In this document: positions 48,690-61,300 of the stretch, piece by piece
Position numbering within the stretch: the first letter of the stretch is position 1
Layout: each line of letters starts with the position of its first letter
Origin: Apteryx mantelli
Taxonomy: Eukaryota; Chordata; Aves; Apterygiformes; Apterygidae
Assembly (NCBI RefSeq): GCF_036417845.1
Contig: NC_089980.1
Coordinates: 43,212,501-43,276,500 of the forward strand
Length of the DNA stretch: 64,000 bases
Direction: 5' to 3'
Notes under the pieces: generated by a model
What the model was told of the DNA's origin: nothing
Database searches by the model: none
The model's input: only the letters and a program-made list of their open reading frames with translations
Translations under genes and position numbers: made by a program

Positions 48690-49350
48690 GGTGCGAAGGG
48701 CGGGGAAGCTTAGGTCACCAACTACCATTTCACGGGGGCAGCGCCTGAGCTCCCCTGCCGGGGGAACGAGCGCACACTCGAAAAACACGGGTAGGGGCCG
48801 CCCGGCCCCTTCCCCTTCCCCTCCCCGGAGGCCCCTCCCCTCCCCGGAGGCCCCTCCCAGCGGGCGCCGCGGCTGCCCCGGGGCCGCCACAGGCCGCTCG
48901 CTGACGTCAGCGCGCAGGAGGACGGCTGCCGTTGCTAAGTGGCGTCAGCGCGCCGGTTGACGTAGCGACGGCGGCGGGCGCAGGGGGTGGAGGCTTTGCC
49001 GTCGCTGGGGCCGGTGAGTCCCGGGGGAGGGTCGCTGCCGGGGGGCCGCTGCCGCCGCCCTGCGCAGGAAGGCGGCGGGGCCGGGCCGGGGCGGCGGGCG
49101 GCTCTCGAGGCCTCCCCGGTGGCGGGCGGCCGCGGCGGGCCGCGGGGCCGGCTGGCGCCGGGCACGGCGGCCGCGGCCCCGGCGGCGGGGGGCCGGTGAG
49201 GGGCGGCGCGGTGCGGAGCGAGGGGGCGCCGCCGCTGGGGAGCGCGGAGCTGCAGCAGGCAGCTCGTCGGGTTTTCCCGGAGAGGAGCTGGTCCCGCCTC
49301 AAACGCCTTTCTGCCCGGGCGGGGGAACTGGGAGGCCCCGGTGTGTGGTG
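48690..49350 (+). promoter_or_regulatory. BTBD9: BTBD9 CpG-island promoter with CRE cluster and non-coding first exon
   Basis: Dense CpG island. It holds a full palindromic CRE (TGACGTCA, 48902-48909), CGTCA at 48943-48947 and TGACG at 48958-48962. The 10-mer CGTCAGCGCG occurs twice (48905-48914 and 48943-48952). Upstream is a perfect 19-bp tandem duplication of a GC-box-like unit (48821-48839 and 48840-48858). The likely first-exon donor is gggccg|GTGAGTC with exon end 49013. A second possible donor is ggccg|gtgagggg near 49195. Long open frames on both strands here are GC artefacts. Confidence 0.7.
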
Positions 49351-52300
49351 TCATCTCTGCAGCACCTGCAGCTGCAGGAGCGAAACGCAACTTTTCGGAG
49401 ACTTTAGCTCTCACCTCTCCGCCTGTGACCTTGCGCAGTTCCGTTCGTTTCATCCTTCCCTACTGCTGTCCGTTCCTGACACTCCCTTTTCACCTGCGCT
49501 TTCCCTGGCCCATCCACGTTTTTCAATACAACACTGCCGTGGTTGTGTTTTTTATTAGTTCAGTCTTCAGGCATCGTGGTAGTAAAACAAAATGCTTTAG
49601 CAGGTTCTTTGGGGGTCATATTACTGCTCTGCTCGCACTGCTCTGATTCATGAAAATTATTTTTGACATAGAAGAAAGTGTCACGTTATCAGATAAAATA
49701 AAAATGCTTGATGTTAACTTGTGAACAATCTGCCTATGTTCTTTGCTTTCCCTGCGATGCTGTTAGCTTGCGTTATTTTTAAAACACAGCATGTCTCTCT
49801 GTCCCAAAACCATTGTGGTGGGATCGCTTAAATTTTTTTTCTTTTAAGATTTAAGTTGAGCCTACTCTCTCTGCAGATGTATTTGATGTGTCTTCCAGTT
49901 ATAAATCTGTAAATCTGGTGTGTGAAGCATACTGTTCTGTTGGGATCTGTTCACTGATATTTATCTAAAACAAATATGCAAGAATTTTCATAAGTAACTT
50001 TTGAATACATTTAAATAACACAAGCCCATTTAATAACACACATTGCATATGGGAACAAATATTTAAATAGCCCTGTTATTCCCCCCAGAATACTGATTAG
50101 GAGATCTTCTTTGTGGGACATCTGTTTTCGGTTTGCTGCATTGAGGTGTGGTTACTTTACTGTTGATAAGACTACCTAAAAATATTTTTTTCTTCCTTCC
50201 CCTTCCTTCCTTTCTTAAACATATACTTTAAAGAAGATTAGACTATCTTTTACTAGAGAATTTGTAGATCAAGGTATTGTCTGTTTAGCAATTTAAATGC
50301 AGTTTACTTTTCCTACTAGCAGGTATGAGAATAACAGTAGCTTATTTATATTGAGAGAGAATCATTGATATATATTTAAATATTTAATGTCTCCATATTT
50401 CTGTATTTCCTCACTCTACAGTTTTGTTTTGTTTTCCTGCTTTTAAGTTTAAAAGATTGCACAGGAGAAAGATCTGCAGCTACCTTAAGTAGTGTAAAAG
50501 AGGTACAGAGAAGGGAAGTCTTAAATAGACAAGAACACTTACAAACTTTGCATACTTGGGGAATAAAACATGTGATACAGTTTGCATAGATCTTGTTTTC
50601 TTAAGAGATTCATGTTGGAATATGGTGTGGTCAGGGAGACTGATGTTTTAGCTAGAGTGACAGCCAGAATGAATTTTTTGTGTCTTATCATGAACAATTC
50701 AATATCAAGATATTGTTGTCTTTTGTCACAGTTAAAAAAATAAATGGTCAAAATTAAATAGTGACTGCTCAAAAAAAAGGAATTCTAGGGTTATAGTCTA
50801 ATGTTATTTAATGTTTTCCCATAGAATGAAGGGATATAAAAATTATATTAAAAAAATTATCTGAGAAATGTGCATCTGAAAGAATCAGTTTTGCCATGGG
50901 CCACATACCCCCTATTTTTGATGATATGTCTCATGCATTGTTTCAGGAATATGGTACATTTGTTGCTGTGCAGCTGGATGTTGCTGAATAGCATTTCCAT
51001 GAGCTTGCTGTTCAATCTTTTTGTTATTCAGAATGGCAAAGAACCCTAATTTTCAGGAAGTTGCTCATCTGCCCACAGGCTACGTCCACTATAGATCTTC
51101 AGACAGCTTTACTGGTAAGTGGGCAAAATGTATTTTTTTTTTGAGATTCAGTTTAAGGCTTTAGTTAAATGCCGTTTTTATCCATGTTGGATCAAGTGCA
51201 TTAATATTGATTTTGTATATGTGTGGGCACATCATCTGAACTCTAATATATTGTTCTTTGTACTCAGCTAAACTTAGTCTTGCCATCCTATCAGAGGAAT
51301 ACATCTTGGAGCAAAATGTAAAATGTTAACACTGTAGTGCTGAAGTAATTGGAATGTATTTGCAGATGAGCCCTGCATATATTCCGTGTGCTTTAAGTCA
51401 AAACACTTTAGTTCATAATGCTGTCATGAAATAGTGTGGTAAATAGTGATAAGTTTTTGTTTTATTCCTTTCACAACAGAAGGGTTGGAGGTGTGAGTTA
51501 AAGCTTCTGGGAATCCTGTTTACTTGAAATTATCCTTCAACTTCTACATAAATAAATTCATACTACATGGATTACATTATTATTGGATACTAAGTAGGAC
51601 CAATTGTTTCCTCAGGCATGCAGACATAGTTATTAATATGATGTCAAGATTTTTTTTATTAAAGTTAGAATTTATGTTTTTTAACTTAGTGTGCATTATG
51701 GAGTTCTCATACAGACTGATGCCAATAATACCATTAGTGTAACATTTTGGTTTAGCTGGCTTCTTTATTTTCCTCAATGTTATGAACATCCCCATGAAGG
51801 CAGGTATCAGTGGGAGTCATTCATATATAACTCGATGTGATTTAAAGCCTTGATGTATTTTAGATTTTAGGTTTTGTGTAGCGTCATGGGAAACTTTTTC
51901 TTTTTTTCTGTGATATTGTGGCCATTTCATACAAGAGAGAACTTTTTTGAAATATCATGAAGCAGTGTTAATGAAGTGCCTAATCCAGAAAGTTAAAGAC
52001 ACTTGAGAATTGCTGAATTAATAGTCTTCAAAAAATACAGGAAGGCTTTCTGCATAAGGATTATCTTGAGTAAAATGTTGGTTGTTTTCTTCTTAATGCT
52101 TTTTTTTAAGTTAGGGAGGCACTCATATAAATTCAGTATCTTTCTTTCTTATGAGCATTCCAAGGCCTTTTCAAGACTTTTTATCTCTCTGGTGCTATCG
52201 TCCTGTCATATATGATAGCTGGCTCTCTTGGGTAGGGTTATGGAAAAATCTTAGGACTTTATAGAACAAAGGCTTTCATATTAGAAATGTTTATATGGAA

Positions 52301-55300
52301 GTAAAAGAACGGGAAGTATAGAAAATTCATCTTAGAACACAAGTATTCTTTAATTTTTCAGAAGTATTATTTGACTTGTGTTTCAGGGCTGAATTACACT
52401 TTTGCTGGTATTGTTAGACCAGAATAAACTACTAAGATTTGTAATTAAATTAGAAATATTAATGCTTCTTTTGTTTCTTAAAGCCTTGATTAAAATTAAA
52501 AACAATAAAAAAAATTTCTAATTAAATATTATTGCAAATCAGTTCTTTTGTCTGTTGTGAAACTGAAGAAATAGTGACCAGGCTTTTATACAAAGCAATA
52601 GTTTTATGGGCTTATGTCAAATCATAATACTGGTCATTTTACTCTTAGTACTTGAGTTGACATGAGTAAACTTAAAATTCTTCACTAACTTAATTAAAAA
52701 CTTCAACCTGAACAGTTGTATATTAGAACATGTATTCCCCCCCCCCCCCTTTCTGGTACAATTTTCAGTCTTAGTCAACATTATTGTTCTGTTACTCAGA
52801 AGAGATTAAAGGAGCTCCTGTGCTAAGGTTCTGACAGAATCAAAGTATTTGCTCGCTTTTTTTCTCTGTGTGTATGTTGAAATAAATACAAAAAACCCTC
52901 TATTTTCTGAGATGTCGGTTTAGTGTACCAAAACTTATATAAGAACAAATTATTTCTTTGTATAAGAAGAACATGAGTATATCCATTACAGAGCAAGCCA
53001 TATGACTTGAAACGATGTTATGTTTGTGCCACAGCCTTATTGTCACACTTTGTGTCCTGTGAGTCTACAGTAATAGAAATTGTCTTTAAAATAGTATTTT
53101 GCTGTGATTTCTATTTAAAAAAAACCACTTGTTTTTTAAAACACAGTAAAATGTTTTCTGAAGTAATCCATTTCAAAATATTAAAACGCTATTCAAGTAC
53201 TTTCCAGTCAGCTCAGAACCATCATGATTCCTATTTCTAGAAAAATCAGAAATTTAAGAAAACTATATTTAAGAAAATTCCTTTTGTGTAATTGAGACAA
53301 AATCTGTGTTATCTGGATGGGTACAAACTGGATGATAAAGGATTGAAGTGTTTCAAGGACATTAGGTTAATTGCTCTATTTTTATAATCCAGACTTACTT
53401 CATAAAGTTTTGAATTCTGGCATTAGTCTGTTTACTTGCTAATTTGTTTTTCATACACTTATTTTGAAAGTTTCAATAGGGTCATCAGTTATGTAAACAT
53501 TTTTCACTCATCTTTTATTTACAAACTTCCAGAATACTCGTGAACAATTTCTTAAATTCCTTATTCCGTGTCTGGTACAAAAGCAACTGTTTGATGTTTC
53601 ATTGAAACAGCACTGTTTTTCAGAGAACTCTCTTCAGTGATAGCCCAAATTGGGGGGGGGGGGGGGAAGTGACTTAGTACTGGTTTTTATTGCACTTCCG
53701 GTTTGAGTTGTTTACTAAACATCTCATTGTGCTTTTGCTGTTGTTGCAGCATTTTCTAGATTGTATTTTTGTATGTTGTGACATCTTTTAGATTATTTAC
53801 TAGAAAAGATGTATAGCTAGCCGAAAACTGTGTGTGTGTGGTGGGTTTTTTTTTTTCCTCCTCTCTCTGGCATTGACACAAACTCTACTGACGTGTTATG
53901 CAATAAATGGTAGACCACATTTCTCACATGTTGATTGAAGAGGGCCACCAAGGAGTTTATGTTCCATTTTGGTCTTGGATAAAAATGATTTATAACCCTT
54001 TCTGTCTTACCAAATGCTGTTTAAGATTACAGTTTTAGTAGCTCCTCAAACTTACTGAGAATGTTTTACTTTATTTTTGTGGCATGAGCAAAGCTGTAGC
54101 AGCTGACTCCTGATGCAATTAGAATTAGCTTTGGATAACTCCTGGAAATAGATTATGGTGCTGGCAAGATGTTTGTAAATAGCTTTGAATGGGTAGTTTT
54201 GCCTTTTATTCTGAAGTTTGTCAAATAGTCTTTCTTGACCACCAAGAAGAGCAAAGGCCTGTTTCCTTTGAGTGCAGTGTCATTGTTTCATGACAGCAGA
54301 AGATGCCAGAGAGATCTTTAGAACAAGCTCTTGCAAAGCTTCAGGCAGCTTCAGTCTTTTTTATCATAACTAATACTTTAAATTAGAACTAGAAATACAT
54401 ATTTAGCTATACAGGGAATCGGCTCATAGCAACTTGCCACAGCTACATTTTACATTACATTTTACTTCCTTAAACAGGAAATGTGCAGATTGCTTCAAGG
54501 GTTATCTGAGTTAATAGCACTGAAAAACCCAGCCTGGATGTTCTAAAGCCATTTGTTGTTAGGTTCTGAGTTTTGAAGGAGGGATCACTCTCACGAAGCT
54601 GCTTTGTGTAGAAAATCTACAATAGAGATGAAAGTTGCATTGGAATTGCATAGTGGGTTGAATAAATGATTCTGAGTACTACTTCAATATACTGATGTTA
54701 TCCACAGAAAGCATAGAAGGCATGTACCTAATTTAGATTAAGTCACCAATTTCCAGCCCTTTGCATCATTACAGCATTTGAAAGGCTTCTCAACCAGAGG
54801 CTCATAGCCATCCTTTGAGTCCCATGTTCCCAGTGATCAATATGTTCTTGGCTGAAACTGGCAATTTGGGATAATATATTGTACCAGCAATTCTGAGAAC
54901 CTTGAATGTCTATGAAACAAACTTGCAGCTGACATATAGGGTTCTCTAAATTTCTGCTTTGACCATTTGTTGTAAGCCAGGGTCTTGGTGTATATAAAGA
55001 CTGCATCATCGTTGACTTATTAGTGAGTGTCCCTCATTCTGTCTGCTGATTCTTGTTGAGAGGTAGGTTTATATACCCTTGGGATGAAAGTGTTCTTTTG
55101 ATCTTTTATGTGAAATTGAAACAATTTTCCGTTAAACTTTTTACCTTGGCGCATGACAAGCTGCTACTGCGAGTAAAGCTAGTATGCAACCAATGACTTT
55201 CCTTTTTTACTTGTATAGTATCTCAATTTTATTTGAACGGTGTCTGCTCATTCTTTCAGAGAGAAATGGATGAAGAAAAAAGTAGAATGTAGAAAAAAAT

Positions 55301-58300
55301 GAAAGTAAAAATAGATTTTAAAACCAAATATGCAAGTAGTAGTATATATATATGAAGTATCATAAGAGAACTTTTCTAATTAATCAAAACTGGAACTATC
55401 AGAAGAGTGATAGTACAAAATTCCTTGATAATGTGGGTGTAACACATGTGATTGGGTTGCCTGACTATTGCATGTAACAATGAAGGTAACAGCAATTAGA
55501 ATTGTAAGGTATAGAAGTATTGAAGAGTATGCAGGCTTTAGATTTGCAACTAATACATTCTTTTGTTTGCTCCTTTGGTGTAATAAAGGGTTTTATGCTT
55601 TGAAGAAATTTCGGTTTTATTATTGCCTATAAACTCTCAAATCATTGTTATGTTGTGATAAATATTACTGCTGGTATAAATGGATGTAACTTGATTGCTG
55701 TGAGTTAAGTTATTCCCGCTTGTTGAAAAATAAATGTTAGTGGAAACGTATCTGTTGCATGAATCTGTTCAGTGCAGAGATACCTTAGCTAATTGTAAGT
55801 TAGCCGGTGCAAGCAGAAGCAGCAATCTGTTATTATGAAAAACCATGAAAACTAATTTACTCTCTTGTCAGGATAAAAGAATGACTTTATACAGTATCCT
55901 GTGTTATCGTAGTTAGACTGCATCCAGTATCTGTAATGTCCACATGGACATATGGCTTCTAATTCAAATCGTGGAGACAGCCTGAGGAAAGCCGGGTTCT
56001 GTTCCCATTCGTGCTGTGACCTGTATTATCAATTTAGTATGTTGTATCTATCTTTCTCTTATTTTATTTTCTATTTCTATCCTTTCTCTGATTAGTTTAG
56101 TTTCAAGTTCTGTGGCTGCATTTCTGCAGTCTTTTAATTTCAGGTTAAGCATTTCTAGGTGTTGTGGAAGTGCAAATCATACTTAACCCCATATACATGT
56201 TAGGATTTTCTGTGGGAGTGGAAATAACTGGAAACAGATGTGTATTTTCTGATTACACTTTATATATAGCTAAATAAATACATTCATCCCATGAATATTT
56301 CCTTTTCTAGATGAATGTTAGGTATGCACTGGGTATAATTTTATCATTTTGCTTTTACTTTTGGCATGCTGTCTTTCCTGAGTACTAAGTACACACCCAT
56401 TTTTGAAAAGTGGCCAGCTCCTGGAGCACAGAAAGTGTTTGAAAGTGTAGTTGAGTTATTGTCTGAAACAACTAACCTCATTTTATTTAAAAGTAAGCTG
56501 TAGTATAAGAAGTATAAGTAACTGATTTAAGACCTGAATTCTGCTGTGGATGCTCTTGCCAGTGAAACTACATACAGTCTTAGGTGCAAAAATAAACAAA
56601 ACAAACCAAGAAAACAAAAACCCTTGTGTTTTAAGAAATAACAAAATGATTCCATAGAAGATATGAATAGCACATTCATCTGTATTGTAAATCAGTAAAG
56701 TGTGCTACATTTATGATACAGAGGTATTTGTGGTTTTATTTTTCTCAATATATGAGGGAACAAGAAGATACCAAGAAAACTGAGTAAAAAGAGTTAAAAT
56801 GTACACCGTAAAGCTTTGCTCTTTGACAAATTATGTCTATTAATTACTAGAAGTCATTATAAATTCTGGAAAATTAGTTGGAATTCTACAAGAATGATTA
56901 TAAAGACTGATATTTTTACTCATTACTGATAAAAATATTTTAGTAGAGATTTCAGAGTTAAAACTAAGCTTAATTGATCAGATTATTTGTCTGTAATTTG
57001 TGATCATTTTAATTCAGACAAATTGTTTTTGAATGGTAATTTTATGTTTAAATAAAATTGTTTAATTTTTAATTCTTTTTGTTGGAAGCTTTTTTTATTT
57101 TGAGTAAATGGATTGACAGAGTAGTGAGGTGATGGAATTCCCTGAAATATTTGCTGTGAACTAAAACAGATGCAAACTGAATTGGGTCCTGTTGTAACTG
57201 AATTTTAATGGAAAAACTGTTTCGTTTTCCTTAGAATATATTGGAGTTTACATTATTCACTTATGTTCATAGTTGCGATTTGATCTTTGCCATTTTTAAA
57301 TACATGTGCCTCTCTAATGCTGGTTATTTTCCTTTTCCCTTAAGGCTACCAATATCACCATCCCTCCAAGATGAGTAACAGCCATCCACTTCGCCCTTAC
57401 ACAGCTGTGGGTGAGATTGACCATGTTCACATTCTGTCAGAGCATATTGGTGCTCTAATGAATGGGGAAGAATATAGTGATGTTACCTTTATTGTAGAAA
57501 AGAAACGTTTTCCGGCACACAGAGTGATCCTGGCTGCTAGGTGCCATTATTTCAGGTGAAGTATAGCTTTTTGTCAGGCTCGCAGGAAATTTTCATGCGG
57601 ATAAGATAAACATTGTTTCTCTATGAACTTTTCAATGTGTAATCATCTGTCCATTGAGTGTGACCTTTTCTGTGTGAATGTTTCCCAGCACATCAAATCA
57701 TTGTGTCTGGATATAAAAAGATAAATACCATGTCATGGTGTTATTCTTTTGACCTTCATTAAATTGGACTTTGAAGTTATCTTTCTCTTGAATTTGTGAA
57801 ACTAACTTCAGAACAAAAGAACTTCTGCTATAAAATTGTTGTGATTTCTCTGAGTGTGGGTGGTATGCTTCTGTGGAACATATTAATTGAAAACTTTAAT
57901 TTTGGCACGTTGAAATTGAGCATTTAAAAAGGTCTGGCTGATACAGGTTAAATTGGTAAAAATTGTATTTAAAAAGGAGGGATGAAACTAGGGATAATAC
58001 TAATCCAGCTTTGCTTTTTTTTTTTTTTTTTTAATAAAAAGTTGGGCATTTTCACTCTAAATATACTTAATAAAACTTCCTGGTAGTCCTCTGCCAGTTA
58101 ATTTTGTCAGAGGGATAAGCTAATAACTAAGCTAAGATGTGAATGTAAATTGTGTTCAAACTGCTCATCATATTAAAAAAAAAAAAGTCACTGGTGTGTT
58201 GATTTTTCTAAAGATTCAGCACTTCAGCAGGGTTGCTATATGCTGGTTTTAGAGTAAGAAACAGAGGATCAACAATCCTGAGATTTGCTAATCTGCCACT

Positions 58301-61300
58301 GTTGTTATGGTGACGGGCTAGTTGTTTCACTTGTGTTCTGAAAGGTTTTTAGGATTGGGTGTTTTTGTGCTTTGGTGGGGGTGTTTTTGTTTTAGTGTGG
58401 AAGAAAAAAAGTACCAGGGTGATTATATGAACTTCTGCTTTACAAGCTATTATTCCAAGTAGAGATGGAGCAATTGTTCTGTGGGATTAAAAACATGATA
58501 TATTAGAATTTCATTCCTGTGCAGCTGCTTTCAGAGCAGACCTGCACTTTAAATACTAAGCATAAGAGTTTTTCTTTTCTAATTTCCTAAACCGTATCTC
58601 CTTTGTTTTATGTAGTTTCAGGGACTGCTGTAAAGTCATATATTCTTTTACCTGTTTCTACTTTTTTTGTCTTTTTTTTTTTCCAGTAGTGCAAATGTTG
58701 TTAGGATGTAAGTTTTTCAAATTTTATCTTTTTTTATAGAGCATTATTATATGGCGGAATGAGAGAATCTCAGCCTGAAGCAGAAATTCCTCTTCAGGAC
58801 ACTACTGCAGAAGCATTTACAATGCTGCTGAAATATATTTACACTGGTCGTGCCACACTACGAGATGAGAAAGAGGAGGTCCTCCTAGACTTCCTAAGCC
58901 TAGCACATAAATATGGGTTTCCAGAGCTGGAGGATTCCACATCTGAGTATCTTTGCACCATACTTAATATTCAGAATGTTTGTATGACCTTCGATGTTGC
59001 CAGTCTTTATTCACTTCCCAAATTAACTTGTATGTGCTGTATGTTCATGGATAGAAATGCCCAAGAGGTTCTCTCTAGTGAAGGCTTCCTATCGCTTTCT
59101 AAGGTATATATTTGCTGCATTTTTTTTTTTTTTTTTTTGGTCAGGAATGTTAATTTTAGTCTGTTTTAACTCCATGATAAAATACTAATGGTGCATAAAA
59201 TGAAAGTTTACAGATTCGTTAACAGATATCACTGTATACTAATGAAACTGTGGCAGTTAGAAATATTCAAACGAAGAAGAAATGAAAATCTTGGTGATCC
59301 ATTCTGAATTTTTTATGTATTCAATTCCAACCTGTCAGTGTAGTTAAATATATTAAATATAATAGTGTACTCTAATAGGTAGGAATGGGCAACCTAATCT
59401 TACTTTTTTTTTTTTTTTTTTGATCTGTCCTGGATATAATATTATTTGGTTTCTGAAAACTGGCCAGTGGATATAAAGCAAAAGACTTGAGAAGACAGCA
59501 GCAGATACCCATTCTGTTAATTTCTTGATATAGGCTTTCTGTGAAGGGTTACTTTCTCCAGTGTAAGCTAAAGCGTCCTGGAGGTTGCTATAATTTATGC
59601 TCATTGCTGATTATTGCCATGTTCCAAAATCATGGAATATGGGGGCATTATAGGATTTGTGTTTTTTTTTTTTTTTTTTTTTTTGTTAGATGTGTAAATA
59701 TTTGTGCAGGAATCTGAGAGAGTTCTATGCCGCTGAAATTTTTCAGTTGCTCTGGAATGAACCTTGTTGAGCTGGATGTAATAGTGATACAGTGTTCTCA
59801 CATGGTATGCATGTGAAGCAGCCTCACACCTTGAAAGAATAATTGTTTAATTTTATAAGAATAGTGTATTTAGAGCATGTTGTCAAGTTGACCAAAAATT
59901 AGCAAACTTCGTTCATCGGGAAGCATATACTTTCTGATGTCTTTGGCAGTCAGTCCTGGCATGTGAAAGAGGAGTGTCCTTTTCTGAGGCAAATTCCTGA
60001 TTATTCTCCTTACTAAATGAAAATCAAAAAGCTATACAGTTCTTTTGTTCTCAGTTTACAATCAGTGTTTGTTTTCACATGAAAAAGAGCTACTGAGGTC
60101 TTACCTGTTGATCCTGAGTTGGTCCCAAAAGAGAGAAGAATGAGGAAAACAAACCCAAATAGTTAGAAATGATTTAAAAAGGTGATTGCAAACCACAGTT
60201 GATTTTATCATCAGTTTTATCAGCCTATGTTTGAAGGAATGCTTTGACCCATACTGCCAAATCCAAAAATAACTTCTTAAATTCCCAAGGAAATCTAAAC
60301 CAGTAACTTGTAATAAAATTGATTTGAGTAATTTTCCACAGTTCCATTCTGTCATATTTCTCCTGGTGGTTTTTAATATTGCCTGTTATTTACTTCAAAG
60401 ACTGTTTAATTCTTGCATAAGAAGCTAAAGTAAATACCCTACTGAAACTGAAAGCTTTTCTTTTTTCTTTTTCTTTTTTAAATCTGAGAAACTAGATTAG
60501 AATTCAGGAATCTTAAGGGAGCTTTGGCTGCTCTCCAAGCTAACAGCTTCAGGCACTCCTTGGGGAATTATTTTTAATAAGTACCAATTAAAACATCTGC
60601 TAATTTTTGCCATATTTTAATTTTCTTTGTTTTTTATTTTATTTTTTCTTGCTGTTTTTTCATTTTCTTTTCCAGGCTGCTCTTCTGAATATTGTACTAA
60701 GGGATTCATTTGCAGCTCCTGAGAAGGACATTTTCCAAGCTTTGATGAATTGGTGTAAACATAACCCCAAGGAAAACCATGCTGAAATCATGCAAGCAGT
60801 ACGTTTGCCACTAATGAGTCTAACAGAACTGCTAAATGTTGTAAGACCTTCTGGATTGTTGTCACCTGATGCCATCCTAGATGCCATTAAAATTCGTTCT
60901 GAGAGTCGGGACATGGACCTCAACTATAGGGGCATGTTAAGTGAGCATCTTTTTTTTTTTCTGATTTGGTGAGGGATGGACTATAATTATCTGGAGGATG
61001 TGCTAGTATGTTTTTTGAGTTTTTATATATTATTAATCCTTGTAAAAGGCCTACATAATGAAATATCTCTAAGTACCATTCTTGATGCTAGAATTGCTCA
61101 AATAGTAAGTAATATTATTCAGCATATTTCCTTATTGGTATTTTGGATACTGTTCAGACATGTACTTTGTAATGAGCTTTTTTTCTTGAAGAAATACTAT
61201 TTTAATAAAAAAATCTTTTGCAAAAATATTGAACATAAAAATGTTGTAGGATATTCAATATATCTTAATGGTTTTATATTGATGCTTTTTTATTGTGAAA

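Noticed and set aside
48603-49646. Several long open frames on both strands at the BTBD9 CpG island
   Set aside because: Pro/Arg/Gly/Ala-rich translations on both strands at once are typical of GC-rich islands. None joins in frame to BTBD9.
53652-53666. G-quadruplex from the G15 run
   Set aside because: A homopolymer can fold, but intronic G runs of this length are common slippage products and also common sequencing problem spots.
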